Assembly: GCF_046115505.1 (NCBI RefSeq)
Contig: NZ_CP170736.1
Coordinates: 1,302,001 to 1,366,000, forward strand
DNA from: Dellaglioa kimchii
GTDB lineage: Bacteria > Bacillota > Bacilli > Lactobacillales > Lactobacillaceae
Direction of reading: 5' to 3'
Length of the DNA stretch: 64,000 bases
Shown here: positions 37,976 to 46,712 of the stretch, piece by piece
How positions within the stretch are numbered: position 1 is the first letter of the stretch
Layout of the letters: the number at the start of each line of letters is the position of its first letter
Notes under the pieces: generated by a model
Database searches by the model: none
The model's input: the letters and a program-made list of their open reading frames with translations, nothing else
What the model was told of the DNA's origin: nothing
Translations under genes and position numbers: made by a program

Positions 37976-39329
37976 GATGAATCTCCTTTGGGTTGATTAA
38001 AGTATCATTATTAAGATATGTTCTAAACTGTGCATAAATGTCAGCGAATAAATCGTTCTCTGATTTTACTAATTCTCTTGGGAAGAAGAAGCGGCGGTCG
38101 CCTGATACTTTACCAGTAATAGAAGCAACGAGGTCACTGACGCTAGATAATTCAACAAGTGAACCATCTTCTTGCGCTAATTCGATTTGGGTACGTGGCT
38201 TATCTTTGGTTGGATCATAGGCATCATAAGGTAAGTCGTAGCTGTCATTTTCTGCCGTATAGTAGTCAGGTTGAAAACCAGCTGATTCAATAAGACGTTC
38301 TAGAGTAGGTAATAATTCAACCGTTTCTTCATCAAATTTAATTGATTTAAATGGTTTGCGATCCAGGAAACGGACGGCTAAGTCACTTGAAATGTTATCA
38401 GTATTTTGACGCCATTCCGTAAAGTAAGTTGTTAAAACACCGTCGTCTAATTGTAAATAATCATCTAATGAAAATTCATTCTTAAAAAGTGGGATTAGTA
38501 ATTTTGGTGAATCCTCGGCACTTAAGCGATTATTTTCGTATAGGTATTTAGCCCGATTTAATAAATGACTTAAAATAACTTCCATTGATCTAGAAATAGG
38601 ATGGAAATAAACTTGGACGTACATTTGGAATCGGCTGACAATGTAATCTTCAACGGCATGCATCCCATTGATATCAAATGCAATCCCGCCTTTATAAGGA
38701 CGCATCACACGTAAAATTCGAGTTAAATCAAATGTACCATAATTCGTACCAGTGTAGTAAGAATCCCGTAATAAGTAATCCATTCGATCAGCGTCTATTT
38801 GACTCGAAATCAATTGGACAACTTGTGGATTAGGGTACGTTTTTTGAATAACACTTGCCACTTTTTCTGGGAAATCAGCAGAAACTTTTGCTAAAACTTG
38901 GTTAATCTCAGTTGAGGGATCAGTTAGAATTTGAGCAGTAATAGCTTCATGGTCTGTTTTGAAAATGTGCTCAAAAGTATGTGAGTATGGACCATGACCG
39001 ATATCATGTAAAAGAGCGGCACATAATGCCACTAATTTTTCTGAGTCGTCCCATAAACCGTCGCCAGCTTCTTTGCTTGGATAATTACGTTGGAAATTAT
39101 CGCAGATTCGACGTGTGATTTCATAAACACCTACGGAATGGGTGAAACGTGAATGTTCCGCTCCATGAAAAGTTAATGAAGTTGTACCGAGCTGTTTAAT
39201 TCGGCGTAGACGTTGGAATTCTTTAGTATTAATTAAATCCAAAATAACTTGATGTTGCACATAAATGTAATCGTGAATAGGATCACGTAACACTTTTTCT
39301 CTAGCAAGTAACGGCGATTGTTCGAGCAA
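37965..39329 (-). CDS. HD-domain phosphohydrolase (YwfO/dGTPase-like)
   Basis: 454 residues. The HD metal site is laid out as HSRFTHSVGVYEITRRI near residue 60, ALLHDIGHGPYSHTFEHIF near 110, and the distal Asp in DADRMDYLLRDSYYTGTNYG near 190. The N-terminal EKVLRDPIHDYIYVQHQVI is typical of the YwfO group, which resembles archaeal and enterococcal dNTP triphosphohydrolases. Probable role: nucleotide pool control. RBS GAGGGATT before the ATG. It overlaps the HAD phosphatase gene downstream. Confidence 0.88.
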   Translation of the reverse strand: MLEQSPLLAREKVLRDPIHDYIYVQHQVILDLINTKEFQRLRRIKQLGTTSLTFHGAEHSRFTHSVGVYEITRRICDNFQRNYPSKEAGDGLWDDSEKLVALCAALLHDIGHGPYSHTFEHIFKTDHEAITAQILTDPSTEINQVLAKVSADFPEKVASVIQKTYPNPQVVQLISSQIDADRMDYLLRDSYYTGTNYGTFDLTRILRVMRPYKGGIAFDINGMHAVEDYIVSRFQMYVQVYFHPISRSMEVILSHLLNRAKYLYENNRLSAEDSPKLLIPLFKNEFSLDDYLQLDDGVLTTYFTEWRQNTDNISSDLAVRFLDRKPFKSIKFDEETVELLPTLERLIESAGFQPDYYTAENDSYDLPYDAYDPTKDKPRTQIELAQEDGSLVELSSVSDLVASITGKVSGDRRFFFPRELVKSENDLFADIYAQFRTYLNNDTLINPKEIHHDN

Positions 39330-39497
39330 TAGAATCCCTCCTCGAAAATTTAGATAGTAAATAAGTTCGTAATACTTCTATTATAACGAACATTCGTAAT
39401 TTAGTCATGACATAATGATGATTATAGGTAACGACATTCATTTAAATCTAAGTTATAATACAGTGAAACAATAAGGTGAATGGAGGAATTAAGTTGT

Positions 39498-39938
39498 ATG
39501 GCAATCACGTTAGATAAACAAATTGCAATCCATTTGGAGACAATTAAAACACAAGAAGGCGAAGTTGAACGCTATGTCATTGAAACAACGGGACAACTCG
39601 TTCGTTTAGGCGATGGGATGTATATCAGATATAAAGAAGAGGACAAAGAAACGGGTAAAAAAAATCCAGTTACCTTTAAATTGCAAGATGATGGTGAAAT
39701 TCAATTAACTCGAGAAACAGATGATATACGCACAAAATTAATTTTTTTAGCGCAAAAAAAAATTAATGGAGTTTATAAAACAGCGTATGGTCGTATTCCA
39801 ATTGAAATTGAAACAACGCACTTAAAAAGTCAGTTAAATAGCCAACCAATTTCGGGATTACTTGATATTGACTATCGCTTAACAACTGGCGGTGAATTGT
39901 TGGGAGACTATAATATACGATTGCAATTTACGGCATAA
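39498..39938 (+). CDS. DUF1934 protein (YwiB-like)
   Basis: 146 residues from ATG 39498; GGAGG at 39482 fits this start, and an earlier in-frame ATG at 39480 overlaps the RBS itself. The sequence (LVRLGDGMYIRYKEE, then LSGLLDIDYRL-like LLDIDYRLTTGGELLGDYN) matches the lipocalin-like beta-barrel family DUF1934 found upstream of rpoE or argS in low-GC Gram-positives. No catalytic residues are known. It lies 44 bp before rpoE and they may be co-transcribed. Confidence 0.78.
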   Translation: MAITLDKQIAIHLETIKTQEGEVERYVIETTGQLVRLGDGMYIRYKEEDKETGKKNPVTFKLQDDGEIQLTRETDDIRTKLIFLAQKKINGVYKTAYGRIPIEIETTHLKSQLNSQPISGLLDIDYRLTTGGELLGDYNIRLQFTA

Positions 39939-39982
39939 AAATGTATGATTAAGAGTAGACTTTTGGAAAGGACGTGTGCTAG

Positions 39983-40576
39983 TTGGAGCTTAAACAATTC
40001 GATGGCCAAAACAAAGACGAGTTATCAATGATCGAGGTTGCTCACGCAATCTTATCGCAACATGGTGACGTCATGGGTTTTGCTGACTTAACTAATGAAA
40101 TCCAAACATATCTTGGTAAAAATGATTTAGAAGTGAGAGATCGCTTATCACAATTTTACACAGATTTAAATGCTGATGGTAGCTTCATTTCACTTGGAGA
40201 GAACTTATGGGGATTACGTTCATGGTATCCCTTCGATTCAATCGATGAAGCTGTTGCTCATGTAGAAGATGAAGACGATGAAGATCGTCCTAAACGTAAA
40301 AAACGTAAGAAAGTTAATGCTTTCTTAGCAGATGCCGCTGATGATGATGATGTTATCGATTACAATGATGACGATCCTGAGGACGACGATTTAGATGCAA
40401 CTTATGAAGATGACGAAGATGATGATGAAGATACAGAAATTAAAGGTTATGATAAAGATTTAGATGAAATAGCTGATGGTGATTCTGATGATGAAGAAGA
40501 ATTACCAGAAGGTATTGAAGATCAATTATCTGAAATAGCTGATGATGATGCAGAAGATGACGAGGAAAATAATTAA
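39983..40576 (+). CDS. rpoE: DNA-directed RNA polymerase delta subunit
   Basis: 197 residues, starting with TTG 39983 after AAAGGACG. The N-terminal 95 residues are the folded HARE-HTH/delta domain (SMIEVAHAILSQHGDVMGFA, LWGLRSWYPFDSIDE). After a basic KRKKRKK patch, the last 90 residues are almost pure Asp/Glu, as in Bacillus delta. The acidic tail displaces nucleic acid from RNA polymerase and speeds recycling. HelD, a partner in that process, is also present in this window. It sits just before pyrG, as in other Firmicutes. Confidence 0.94.
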   Translation: MELKQFDGQNKDELSMIEVAHAILSQHGDVMGFADLTNEIQTYLGKNDLEVRDRLSQFYTDLNADGSFISLGENLWGLRSWYPFDSIDEAVAHVEDEDDEDRPKRKKRKKVNAFLADAADDDDVIDYNDDDPEDDDLDATYEDDEDDDEDTEIKGYDKDLDEIADGDSDDEEELPEGIEDQLSEIADDDAEDDEENN

Positions 40577-40582
40577 AAGGTC

Positions 40583-40721
40583 TTGACGATTTCGTCAAAA
40601 CCCTGTAATATATTTTTTGGGCACCTCGCAGGTATTTCTTGCGAGGACAAATGCACGGTTGATACAAGCTCCCTACACTGATTAGATTATTCTACTCGGC
40701 TTAGGGGGCTTGTTGTTTTTT
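40583..40721 (+). promoter_or_regulatory. pyrG promoter and CTP-sensing attenuator leader
   Basis: TTGACG (40583) and TAATAT (40606-40611) drive a transcript expected to start GGGCAC at 40619. A first hairpin (CCTCGCA/TGCGAGG) is followed by a terminator: ACAAGCTCCCTA (40664-40675) pairs with TAGGGGGCTTGT (40702-40713), then a T run. In Bacillus pyrG, low CTP makes RNA polymerase stutter and add extra Gs at the start, and these pair with the CUCCC arm to prevent termination. All elements needed for that mechanism are here. Confidence 0.85.
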
Positions 40722-40796
40722 ATAGATATAATGAACAATAACTATCAGGCCACAAACACAGAATCCCCACAAAAATTAACCCAAAGGAGATTTACA

Positions 40797-42389
40797 ATGA
40801 CCAAATATATATTTGTTACAGGTGGCGTTGTTTCGTCAATTGGTAAAGGGATTGTTGCAGCATCTCTTGGCCGTTTATTAAAGAATAGAGGTTTGAAAGT
40901 TACTATTCAAAAGTTTGATCCATACATTAATGTGGATCCAGGAACAATGAGTCCCTATCAACATGGGGAAGTTTTCGTAACTGATGATGGTACAGAGACT
41001 GATTTAGATCTTGGCCATTATGAACGTTTTATTGATATTAACTTAAATCAATATTCAAACGTAACGACTGGTAAAATTTATTCAGAAGTTTTACAAAAAG
41101 AACGTCGTGGTGATTATTTGGGTGCCACAGTTCAAGTTATTCCACATATTACAAATACAATCAAAGAAAAAATTATGCGCGCTGGAACAACAACGGATTC
41201 TGACGTTGTGATTACTGAAATAGGTGGAACGGTTGGTGATATTGAATCATTGCCTTTCCTTGAAGCATTACGTCAAATGAAAGCTGATGTCGGTTCAGAT
41301 AATGTTATTTATATTCATACAACGTTGATTCCTTACCTAAAAGCTGCAGGTGAAATGAAAACGAAACCTACACAACACAGTGTTAAAGAATTACGCGGAT
41401 TGGGTATTCAACCAGATATGTTGGTTGTCCGGACTGAAGAACATATCTCACAAGATATGCGAAATAAATTAGCTAATTTCTGTGATGTTGAACCAGAAGC
41501 CGTTATTGAATCAATGGATGTTGATACATTATATACGATTCCTTTAGCGTTACAAAAACAAAAAATGGATCAAATCGTTGTTGATCATTTGAAATTAACA
41601 ACACCAGAAGCAGATATGACTGAATGGCAAAAACTTGAAACACAAGTTTTAAATTTGAAGAAAACAATCAATATTGCGTTGGTTGGTAAATATGTTAAAT
41701 TGCCAGATGCTTATATTTCTGTTGCCGAAGCATTGAAACATGCTGGGTACACTGTTGATGCTGATGTTAAAATCACAATGGTTGATGCAGAAAAATTAGA
41801 TGAGAGTAATGTTGTTGAAACGTTGCAAGATGCTGATGGAATCATCGTTCCAGGAGGATTCGGTAATCGTGGACTTGAAGGGATGATTCTTTCAATCCAA
41901 TATGCGCGTGAAAATAATGTTCCATTCTTAGGTGTTTGCCTTGGTATGCAAATGGCATGTATTGAATTTGCACGTAATGTTGTTGGCCTTCAAGGCGCAC
42001 ATTCAACTGAAGCTGTTCCAGAAACACCACATAACATTATCGACTTGATGACAGACCAAGAAGATGTTGAAGATATGGGTGGAACACAACGTCTTGGTTT
42101 ATATCCATGTAAATTAAAACCAGGAACGGTAGCAGCTGCAGCTTATGATAATCAAGAAGTTATCCAAGAACGTCACCGTCATCGTTATGAATTTAATAAC
42201 GAATACCGTGAACAACTTGCTGATAAAGGATTGGTTTTTGCTGGAACATCTCCAGATAATCGTTTAGTTGAAGTTGTTGAAATTCCTGAAAATAAATTCT
42301 TTGTGGCAGCTCAATACCATCCAGAATTTTTATCAAGACCACAACGTCCAGAAGGTTTATTCCAAGCCTTTGTGAACGCTACAGTTTAA
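40797..42389 (+). CDS. pyrG: CTP synthase
   Basis: 530 residues from ATG 40797 (RBS AAGGAGAT). It aminates UTP to CTP using glutamine. The synthetase domain opens KYIFVTGGVVSSIGKGIVAA (P-loop), with CTP-feedback and UTP sites in DPYINVDPGTMSPYQHGEVF. The class I glutaminase domain carries the nucleophile in FLGVCLGMQMACIEFA near residue 380 and the His-Glu pair in AAQYHPEFLSRP near 508. An upstream in-frame TTG at 40710 lies in the attenuator and is not the start. Controlled by the leader described above; terminator follows. Confidence 0.97.
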   Translation: MTKYIFVTGGVVSSIGKGIVAASLGRLLKNRGLKVTIQKFDPYINVDPGTMSPYQHGEVFVTDDGTETDLDLGHYERFIDINLNQYSNVTTGKIYSEVLQKERRGDYLGATVQVIPHITNTIKEKIMRAGTTTDSDVVITEIGGTVGDIESLPFLEALRQMKADVGSDNVIYIHTTLIPYLKAAGEMKTKPTQHSVKELRGLGIQPDMLVVRTEEHISQDMRNKLANFCDVEPEAVIESMDVDTLYTIPLALQKQKMDQIVVDHLKLTTPEADMTEWQKLETQVLNLKKTINIALVGKYVKLPDAYISVAEALKHAGYTVDADVKITMVDAEKLDESNVVETLQDADGIIVPGGFGNRGLEGMILSIQYARENNVPFLGVCLGMQMACIEFARNVVGLQGAHSTEAVPETPHNIIDLMTDQEDVEDMGGTQRLGLYPCKLKPGTVAAAAYDNQEVIQERHRHRYEFNNEYREQLADKGLVFAGTSPDNRLVEVVEIPENKFFVAAQYHPEFLSRPQRPEGLFQAFVNATV

Positions 42390-42401
42390 TAAATGTAATT
42401 G

Positions 42402-42438
42402 AAAGAGTTAATAACAATTTGTTATTAACTCTTTTTTT
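42402..42438 (+). terminator. Terminator after pyrG
   Basis: AAAGAGTTAATAAC pairs with GTTATTAACTCTTT around AATTT, followed by a T run. Confidence 0.9.
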
Positions 42439-42451
42439 ATGGCTAAAAGGG

Positions 42452-42487
42452 TTGTATTTAATGCGTGTACTATGTATTATAGTACAC
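42452..42487 (+). promoter_or_regulatory. Promoter with overlapping operator of the GntR-ABC operon
   Basis: TTGTAT (42452-42457) and TATTAT (42475-42480) form a promoter with 17-bp spacing. GTGTACTA (42465-42472) and TAGTACAC (42480-42487) are perfect 8-bp arms that straddle the -10. The first gene downstream is a YtrA-type GntR repressor, whose known sites have this form, so autorepression is likely. Confidence 0.78.
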
Positions 42488-42505
42488 ATGGATGAGGTGA
42501 GATAA

Positions 42506-42877
42506 TTGCAAATTAATAAGACGAGTAGTAAACCGTTTTATGAACAATTGATATCAGGTATAAAAGAAGATATTTTTAAAGGGATTTTGCAGACAGAAGA
42601 CAAGTTGCCGTCAGTTAGAGAAATGGCTAAAATTCATGAAATGAATCCAAATACGGTTAGTAAAGCGTATAAAGTTTTAGAATCACAGGATGTAATCGTG
42701 ACAGTTAAAGGCCGAGGGACATATGTCAAAGCCAATAATGAGAGTAATCGCGATGAACGACAAATCCAAAAAAATCGTGAGGCACTGTTAGATATGATTA
42801 AAGAAGTGACCTATCTCGGTGTCCAAGAAGATGAGATTCAGGGTTGGATTAAGTCGTATTTTGAGAAGGAGGACTAA
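42506..42877 (+). CDS. GntR-family (YtrA subfamily) transcriptional regulator
   Basis: 123 residues starting at TTG 42506 after GAGGTGAG. The winged helix spans residues 1-75: SSKPFYEQLISGIKEDIFKG, KLPSVREMAKIHEMNPNTVS with the recognition helix, then GRGTYVK. The short C-terminal dimerisation part marks the YtrA group, which controls ABC exporters in response to cell-wall antibiotics. It is first in an operon with an ABC ATPase and membrane protein and sits on a matching operator. Confidence 0.87.
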   Translation: MQINKTSSKPFYEQLISGIKEDIFKGILQTEDKLPSVREMAKIHEMNPNTVSKAYKVLESQDVIVTVKGRGTYVKANNESNRDERQIQKNREALLDMIKEVTYLGVQEDEIQGWIKSYFEKED

Positions 42878-42879
42878 GA

Positions 42880-43773
42880 ATGGGATTTGAAATTAAAGGT
42901 TTATCAGAGAAAATTAGTGACAAAGAGATACTTAATGATATTAATATGTCTTTAGTCCCTGGAGAAATAGTGGGTCTAATTGGTCGTAATGGAGTTGGTA
43001 AAACAACCTTATTCAGATCAATTTCAGGCCAATACATACCAGATCAAGGTGATATTTTAATTGATGATCAATGGATGAAAGAAGATTCATCATTGAAGGA
43101 AAAACTCTTTTATTTAGATACACAGAATAATTTTTTAGACAGCTACACAATAGATAAGATTGTCGAATTCTATGAACTCGCTTATCAAACGTTTGATCGT
43201 CAAAAGTTTGATAATTGGGTCACAGAGTACAATCTACCTAAACAAACAAAATATCGTCAATTTTCTAAAGGGATGCAAGGATTATTCAATATTATTTTGG
43301 CCTTTTCCACTGGTGCACCATATGTTATTTTAGATGAACCACTGGACGGGTTAGATGTAATTGTCCGTAAACAAGTTTTCCAAATTATTATTGATGCCGT
43401 TGCTGAAGACCAGCGAAGCGTGCTTATTTCTTCACATAATTTAGAAGAATTAGATCGATTAATCGATCGCGCAATGGTTTTAAAAGATGGACACATTGTG
43501 AGTGATTATCGTTTGGAAGACACGCGCTCAGAATCACGTAAAGTTCAATTGGTGTTTAAATCAAAAGAAATTCCAGCTTTCATTAAAGAAAATAGCCGAG
43601 CAATGAGTATGCAAGGTCGTGTCGTCACTGTTTTATTTGAACACTATTCAGATGAAATTGAAGCTCAAATTGAAGCTGAAGATCCGGCATTATTCGAAGA
43701 ATTACCGTTAACGTTGGAAGATTTATTCCGAGCAAGTCTTTCGGCTAAAGAAAATACCGGAGGTGGGAAATAG
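42880..43773 (+). CDS. ABC transporter ATPase (YtrB-like)
   Basis: 297 residues. Walker A GLIGRNGVGKTTLFRSI near residue 32, degenerate signature FSKGMQGLFNIILAFSTG near 128 (SKGM in place of SGGQ, usual in this group), Walker B YVILDEPLDGLDVIVRK, and switch His in ISSHNLEELDR. A C-terminal extension of about 90 residues follows. It is two bases after the regulator stop and its stop overlaps the next start. Exporter or resistance role is inferred from the YtrA partner. Confidence 0.87.
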   Translation: MGFEIKGLSEKISDKEILNDINMSLVPGEIVGLIGRNGVGKTTLFRSISGQYIPDQGDILIDDQWMKEDSSLKEKLFYLDTQNNFLDSYTIDKIVEFYELAYQTFDRQKFDNWVTEYNLPKQTKYRQFSKGMQGLFNIILAFSTGAPYVILDEPLDGLDVIVRKQVFQIIIDAVAEDQRSVLISSHNLEELDRLIDRAMVLKDGHIVSDYRLEDTRSESRKVQLVFKSKEIPAFIKENSRAMSMQGRVVTVLFEHYSDEIEAQIEAEDPALFEELPLTLEDLFRASLSAKENTGGGK

Positions 43774-44822
43774 TGACAGTTAATAGAAGATTGAATCAGA
43801 TTATTTGGCAGAGATATAAGTGGATTGTTATATCGATTGTTATATCGATTGTGGTTGTTATGGGGGTTGCACTACATAATTCGGTTGACACTACGGAAAT
43901 AGATGCGGGCAATCTCACTTATACAGAGTTTGTTCAAGGTGAAAAAGATGCGGCAAAAGCGGAACATCGGAAAATAGGTTCAGTTAGCCGAGCAACGTAT
44001 GAAAAAAATAATATTGAAATAAAAAATGACACTATTCAGATAGGCACGTTCCAAAATGCGAAAACAGTATTAGTTATTTTTAGTCTGGGTGCTATCTTAT
44101 TAGGGATATTTACTAATATGTATGATATGCAAACTAAATTTAATGAATTTATATTTTCAAGCTCATTTTCTAGAAAACGTATTTTCCTAAAAAAAATTGG
44201 TCTAATGTTACTACCTGCCTTACTTACTTTTATTGTAGGTACAATTATAACAACATTTGTTGCTGATGCAGCTATCTCAGTAAGTAATCCAAATTTTATA
44301 TCAGATAGAATGATAGATTTATTCCTATATAGTAGTCAATTGATTGCGCTATACAGTGTTGGCCTTGTGGTAGGTGTTTTAGTTCGTCGGGTTGTAGCAT
44401 CTGTCGTCACTGCGTTGGGATTCGCTGGTTCGGCCGTGATATGGTTCGCTTTCTTTGAAGGATTCCTTTATGAGAAAACACATGGCATTTCTAATGCTTA
44501 TTATCTTGTGATAGGATTTATATATTTGATCGCTGGGTTATTGATGATAATTATGGCAGTTCATTATTTTAACAAATTGTCATTAGAACAGGATAGTCCT
44601 TATTTACAATTTGACTATTTGAAAATGCCTCTCCTTATTTTTACGACCGGATATATCACTGCTATGATTGGGGTTATGTATGATAATGGAACAGTTTGGC
44701 AGAGAGTAGTAAATGTACTAGTGGGTGCTATTATTACTTTCATCGTTGCTTACATCGTCATCTATCGGCCACAAAATATAGGTCAAAAGTTGCAACGTAT
44801 TTTTTCAAAAAATAAAAAATAA
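43773..44822 (+). CDS. ABC transporter membrane subunit (YtrC/D-like)
   Basis: 349 residues from GTG 43773, one base overlapping the ATPase stop, RBS GGAGGTGGG. An N-terminal helix is followed by a soluble loop of about 75 residues (residues 33-105) and then five to six further helices, including VLVIFSLGAILLGIFTNMY and LIALYSVGLVVGVLVRR. A 12-bp tandem duplication at 43824-43847 encodes ISIVISIV in the first helix. Pairs with the ATPase as an exporter of unknown substrate. A terminator follows. Confidence 0.75.
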   Translation: MTVNRRLNQIIWQRYKWIVISIVISIVVVMGVALHNSVDTTEIDAGNLTYTEFVQGEKDAAKAEHRKIGSVSRATYEKNNIEIKNDTIQIGTFQNAKTVLVIFSLGAILLGIFTNMYDMQTKFNEFIFSSSFSRKRIFLKKIGLMLLPALLTFIVGTIITTFVADAAISVSNPNFISDRMIDLFLYSSQLIALYSVGLVVGVLVRRVVASVVTALGFAGSAVIWFAFFEGFLYEKTHGISNAYYLVIGFIYLIAGLLMIIMAVHYFNKLSLEQDSPYLQFDYLKMPLLIFTTGYITAMIGVMYDNGTVWQRVVNVLVGAIITFIVAYIVIYRPQNIGQKLQRIFSKNKK

Positions 44823-44826
44823 AAGT

Positions 44827-44866
44827 AAAATGGCTACCTATTTCTCTAAGAATAGGCTGCCATTTT
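44827..44866 (+). terminator. Terminator after the first ABC module
   Basis: AAAATGGC and CCTATT pair with AATAGG and GCCATTTT; the T-tail is short (T4). Confidence 0.7.
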
Positions 44867-44958
44867 GACCTTACAGACTTGTTAGTATGTAATGAAATGA
44901 AATTGTGCTAAACTACTGTTTATAGGAATGTAAAAGCAATTATTGGGAGGGATTCAAT

Positions 44959-45864
44959 TTGAAAGAAATGTTAACAATAAACAATTTAACTAAAAGTTTC
45001 GGTAAAAAGGTAGTCCTTAAAGGTATTAATTTTACAATCGCAGAAGGTGAGATTGTTGGGCTTGTTGGTGCTAATGGCGCTGGTAAAACAACTATCATGA
45101 AATCAATTCTTGGATTATCAAATTACCAAACTGGAGAAATAACAATTGACGGTAAAATTGTATCAACGACTAGCCATCAAGGCTTAGAAGAAGTTGGTGC
45201 CTTAATTGAATATCCTGGTATCTATCCATTTTTAAGTGGCTACGATCATTTAAAATTATTCTCTGAAATCAATACCAAAGAAGAACTAGATGAAATTGTT
45301 GCTGATTTGCATATGACAGATTATATTAATCGTAAAGCTAAATCATATTCATTAGGAATGAAGCAAAAATTAGGAATTGCATTAGCTTTATTAAATAGAC
45401 CAAGATTAATTATTTTAGATGAACCTATGAACGGATTAGATCCTCAAGCAACACGTGATGTCCGTGAACTTGTTTTGAAATTATCTAAACGTGGGACAGC
45501 GTTCTTGATTTCAAGTCATATTTTAGGTGAATTAGAGAAAATTGTTGATCACTTTATTATTTTAAATGAAGGTAAAATAATGAAAGCAATGTCTACTACT
45601 GAATTAAGTGATAGTAGTAAGCAATATGTTTTACTAGAAACGACTTCAAACGAGCAAGCTAAAGTTCTTTTAAAGGCCGCTAATTATGAATTGGCAGTTG
45701 ATCAAACTGTTAAAGTAAAGGTAGACGAACAAGATACTTTAGCAAATATTATCCAAGTGCTCTACGATAATAAAATTCAAATAAATGATGTACGTCATCA
45801 AGAACATGATATGGAAGAATCACTATTGAATTTATTAGATAGTAATGACGGAGGTAAGGCCTAA
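44959..45864 (+). CDS. ABC transporter ATPase (bacitracin/lantibiotic-type)
   Basis: 301 residues, TTG start at 44959 seven bases after GGGAGGG; an ATG nine bases later is possible but worse spaced. Walker A GLVGANGAGKTTIMKSI near residue 37, signature SYSLGMKQKLGIALALLNRP near 135, Walker B LIILDEPMNGLDPQ, then SSHILGELEKI. The C-terminal 80 residues form the domain typical of BcrA/NatA-like exporters. It shares a one-base overlap with the permease gene. Likely role: export of or immunity to a peptide or drug; not proven. Confidence 0.85.
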   Translation: MKEMLTINNLTKSFGKKVVLKGINFTIAEGEIVGLVGANGAGKTTIMKSILGLSNYQTGEITIDGKIVSTTSHQGLEEVGALIEYPGIYPFLSGYDHLKLFSEINTKEELDEIVADLHMTDYINRKAKSYSLGMKQKLGIALALLNRPRLIILDEPMNGLDPQATRDVRELVLKLSKRGTAFLISSHILGELEKIVDHFIILNEGKIMKAMSTTELSDSSKQYVLLETTSNEQAKVLLKAANYELAVDQTVKVKVDEQDTLANIIQVLYDNKIQINDVRHQEHDMEESLLNLLDSNDGGKA

Positions 45865-46634
45865 TGTTAACTTTAGTTAAACAAGAATTATTTAAGTTAG
45901 GTAAAAAGAAATCTACAGCGATTATATCAGCACTATTACTTGTTTTTATTTTTGGGGTAGCACTTTTAACAAAAATATATAGTTCAATTTTCGATCCAGC
46001 AAGTATGGTTCAAGGTGGATTTGGGGCTATTCAATTAATTGTTTTCATTTTAATTGCAACATCAAGTGTTATTATCGCGATGGAAACACAGTTTGGTACA
46101 ATTAAGGATTTGCTTTATCGGAAATATTCACGTGGTGCTGTGTTAGCTAGTAAATGGCTTACAATATTAATCTATTCAATCTATTTGAATGTTTTAATAT
46201 TCGTGGCTTCAATTGTAGCTAAATTAGTATTTTTACCAACAATAGCATTGTCAGATAAAATAGATAACCAAACACTTATTATGGCTTTAATAACAACGTT
46301 AGTGGCGAATTTTATTAGTACCTGGTTAATTCTAAGCTTAGTATTATTATTGGCTAGTATCTTTAGTAGTTCAGGTGCTTCGATTGCGGCTGGGATTGTT
46401 TTTTATTTCTTAACAACTATTTTATCGGGTATCCAAATATTAGCTATTTCTAAATGGGATTGGATTAAATGGAATCCACTTAATATGATGAATTTAATTA
46501 ATCAGTGGATGAACGGACAAGAATTTGAAAAACTAACTCAATTAACGAATAACGAATTAATTATAGGTAATCTAGCTTATACGGCACTATTTTTATTTTT
46601 AGGTTACTTTGTTTTCAAGCGTAAAAATGTTTAA
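45864..46634 (+). CDS. ABC transporter permease (ABC-2 type)
   Basis: 256 residues with six predicted transmembrane helices. It begins MLTLVKQELFKLGKKKSTAI, the classic start of ABC-2/BcrB-like permeases, and has a cytoplasmic METQFGTIKDLLYRKYSRGA segment after the second helix. The ATG overlaps the ATPase stop (TAATG), RBS GGAGGTAAGG. It forms the second exporter module in the region, separate from the YtrABC-like operon by a terminator and 95 bp. Confidence 0.83.
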   Translation: MLTLVKQELFKLGKKKSTAIISALLLVFIFGVALLTKIYSSIFDPASMVQGGFGAIQLIVFILIATSSVIIAMETQFGTIKDLLYRKYSRGAVLASKWLTILIYSIYLNVLIFVASIVAKLVFLPTIALSDKIDNQTLIMALITTLVANFISTWLILSLVLLLASIFSSSGASIAAGIVFYFLTTILSGIQILAISKWDWIKWNPLNMMNLINQWMNGQEFEKLTQLTNNELIIGNLAYTALFLFLGYFVFKRKNV

Positions 46635-46677
46635 AAAAAGTGTATCGTCAATTAATTTTTGACGATACACTTTTTTT
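46635..46677. terminator. Bidirectional terminator
   Basis: AGTGTATCGTCA pairs with TGACGATACACT, flanked by A7 and T7. It ends the ABC operon and the minus-strand metallophosphoesterase. Confidence 0.9.
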
Positions 46678-46712
46678 GTCCAATAATTATGAGTAGCTTA
46701 AAATGACTATTA

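Noticed and set aside
40710..40796. N-terminal extension of CTP synthase from TTG 40710
   Set aside because: It would run from within the attenuator terminator, and the family start with a good RBS is ATG 40797.
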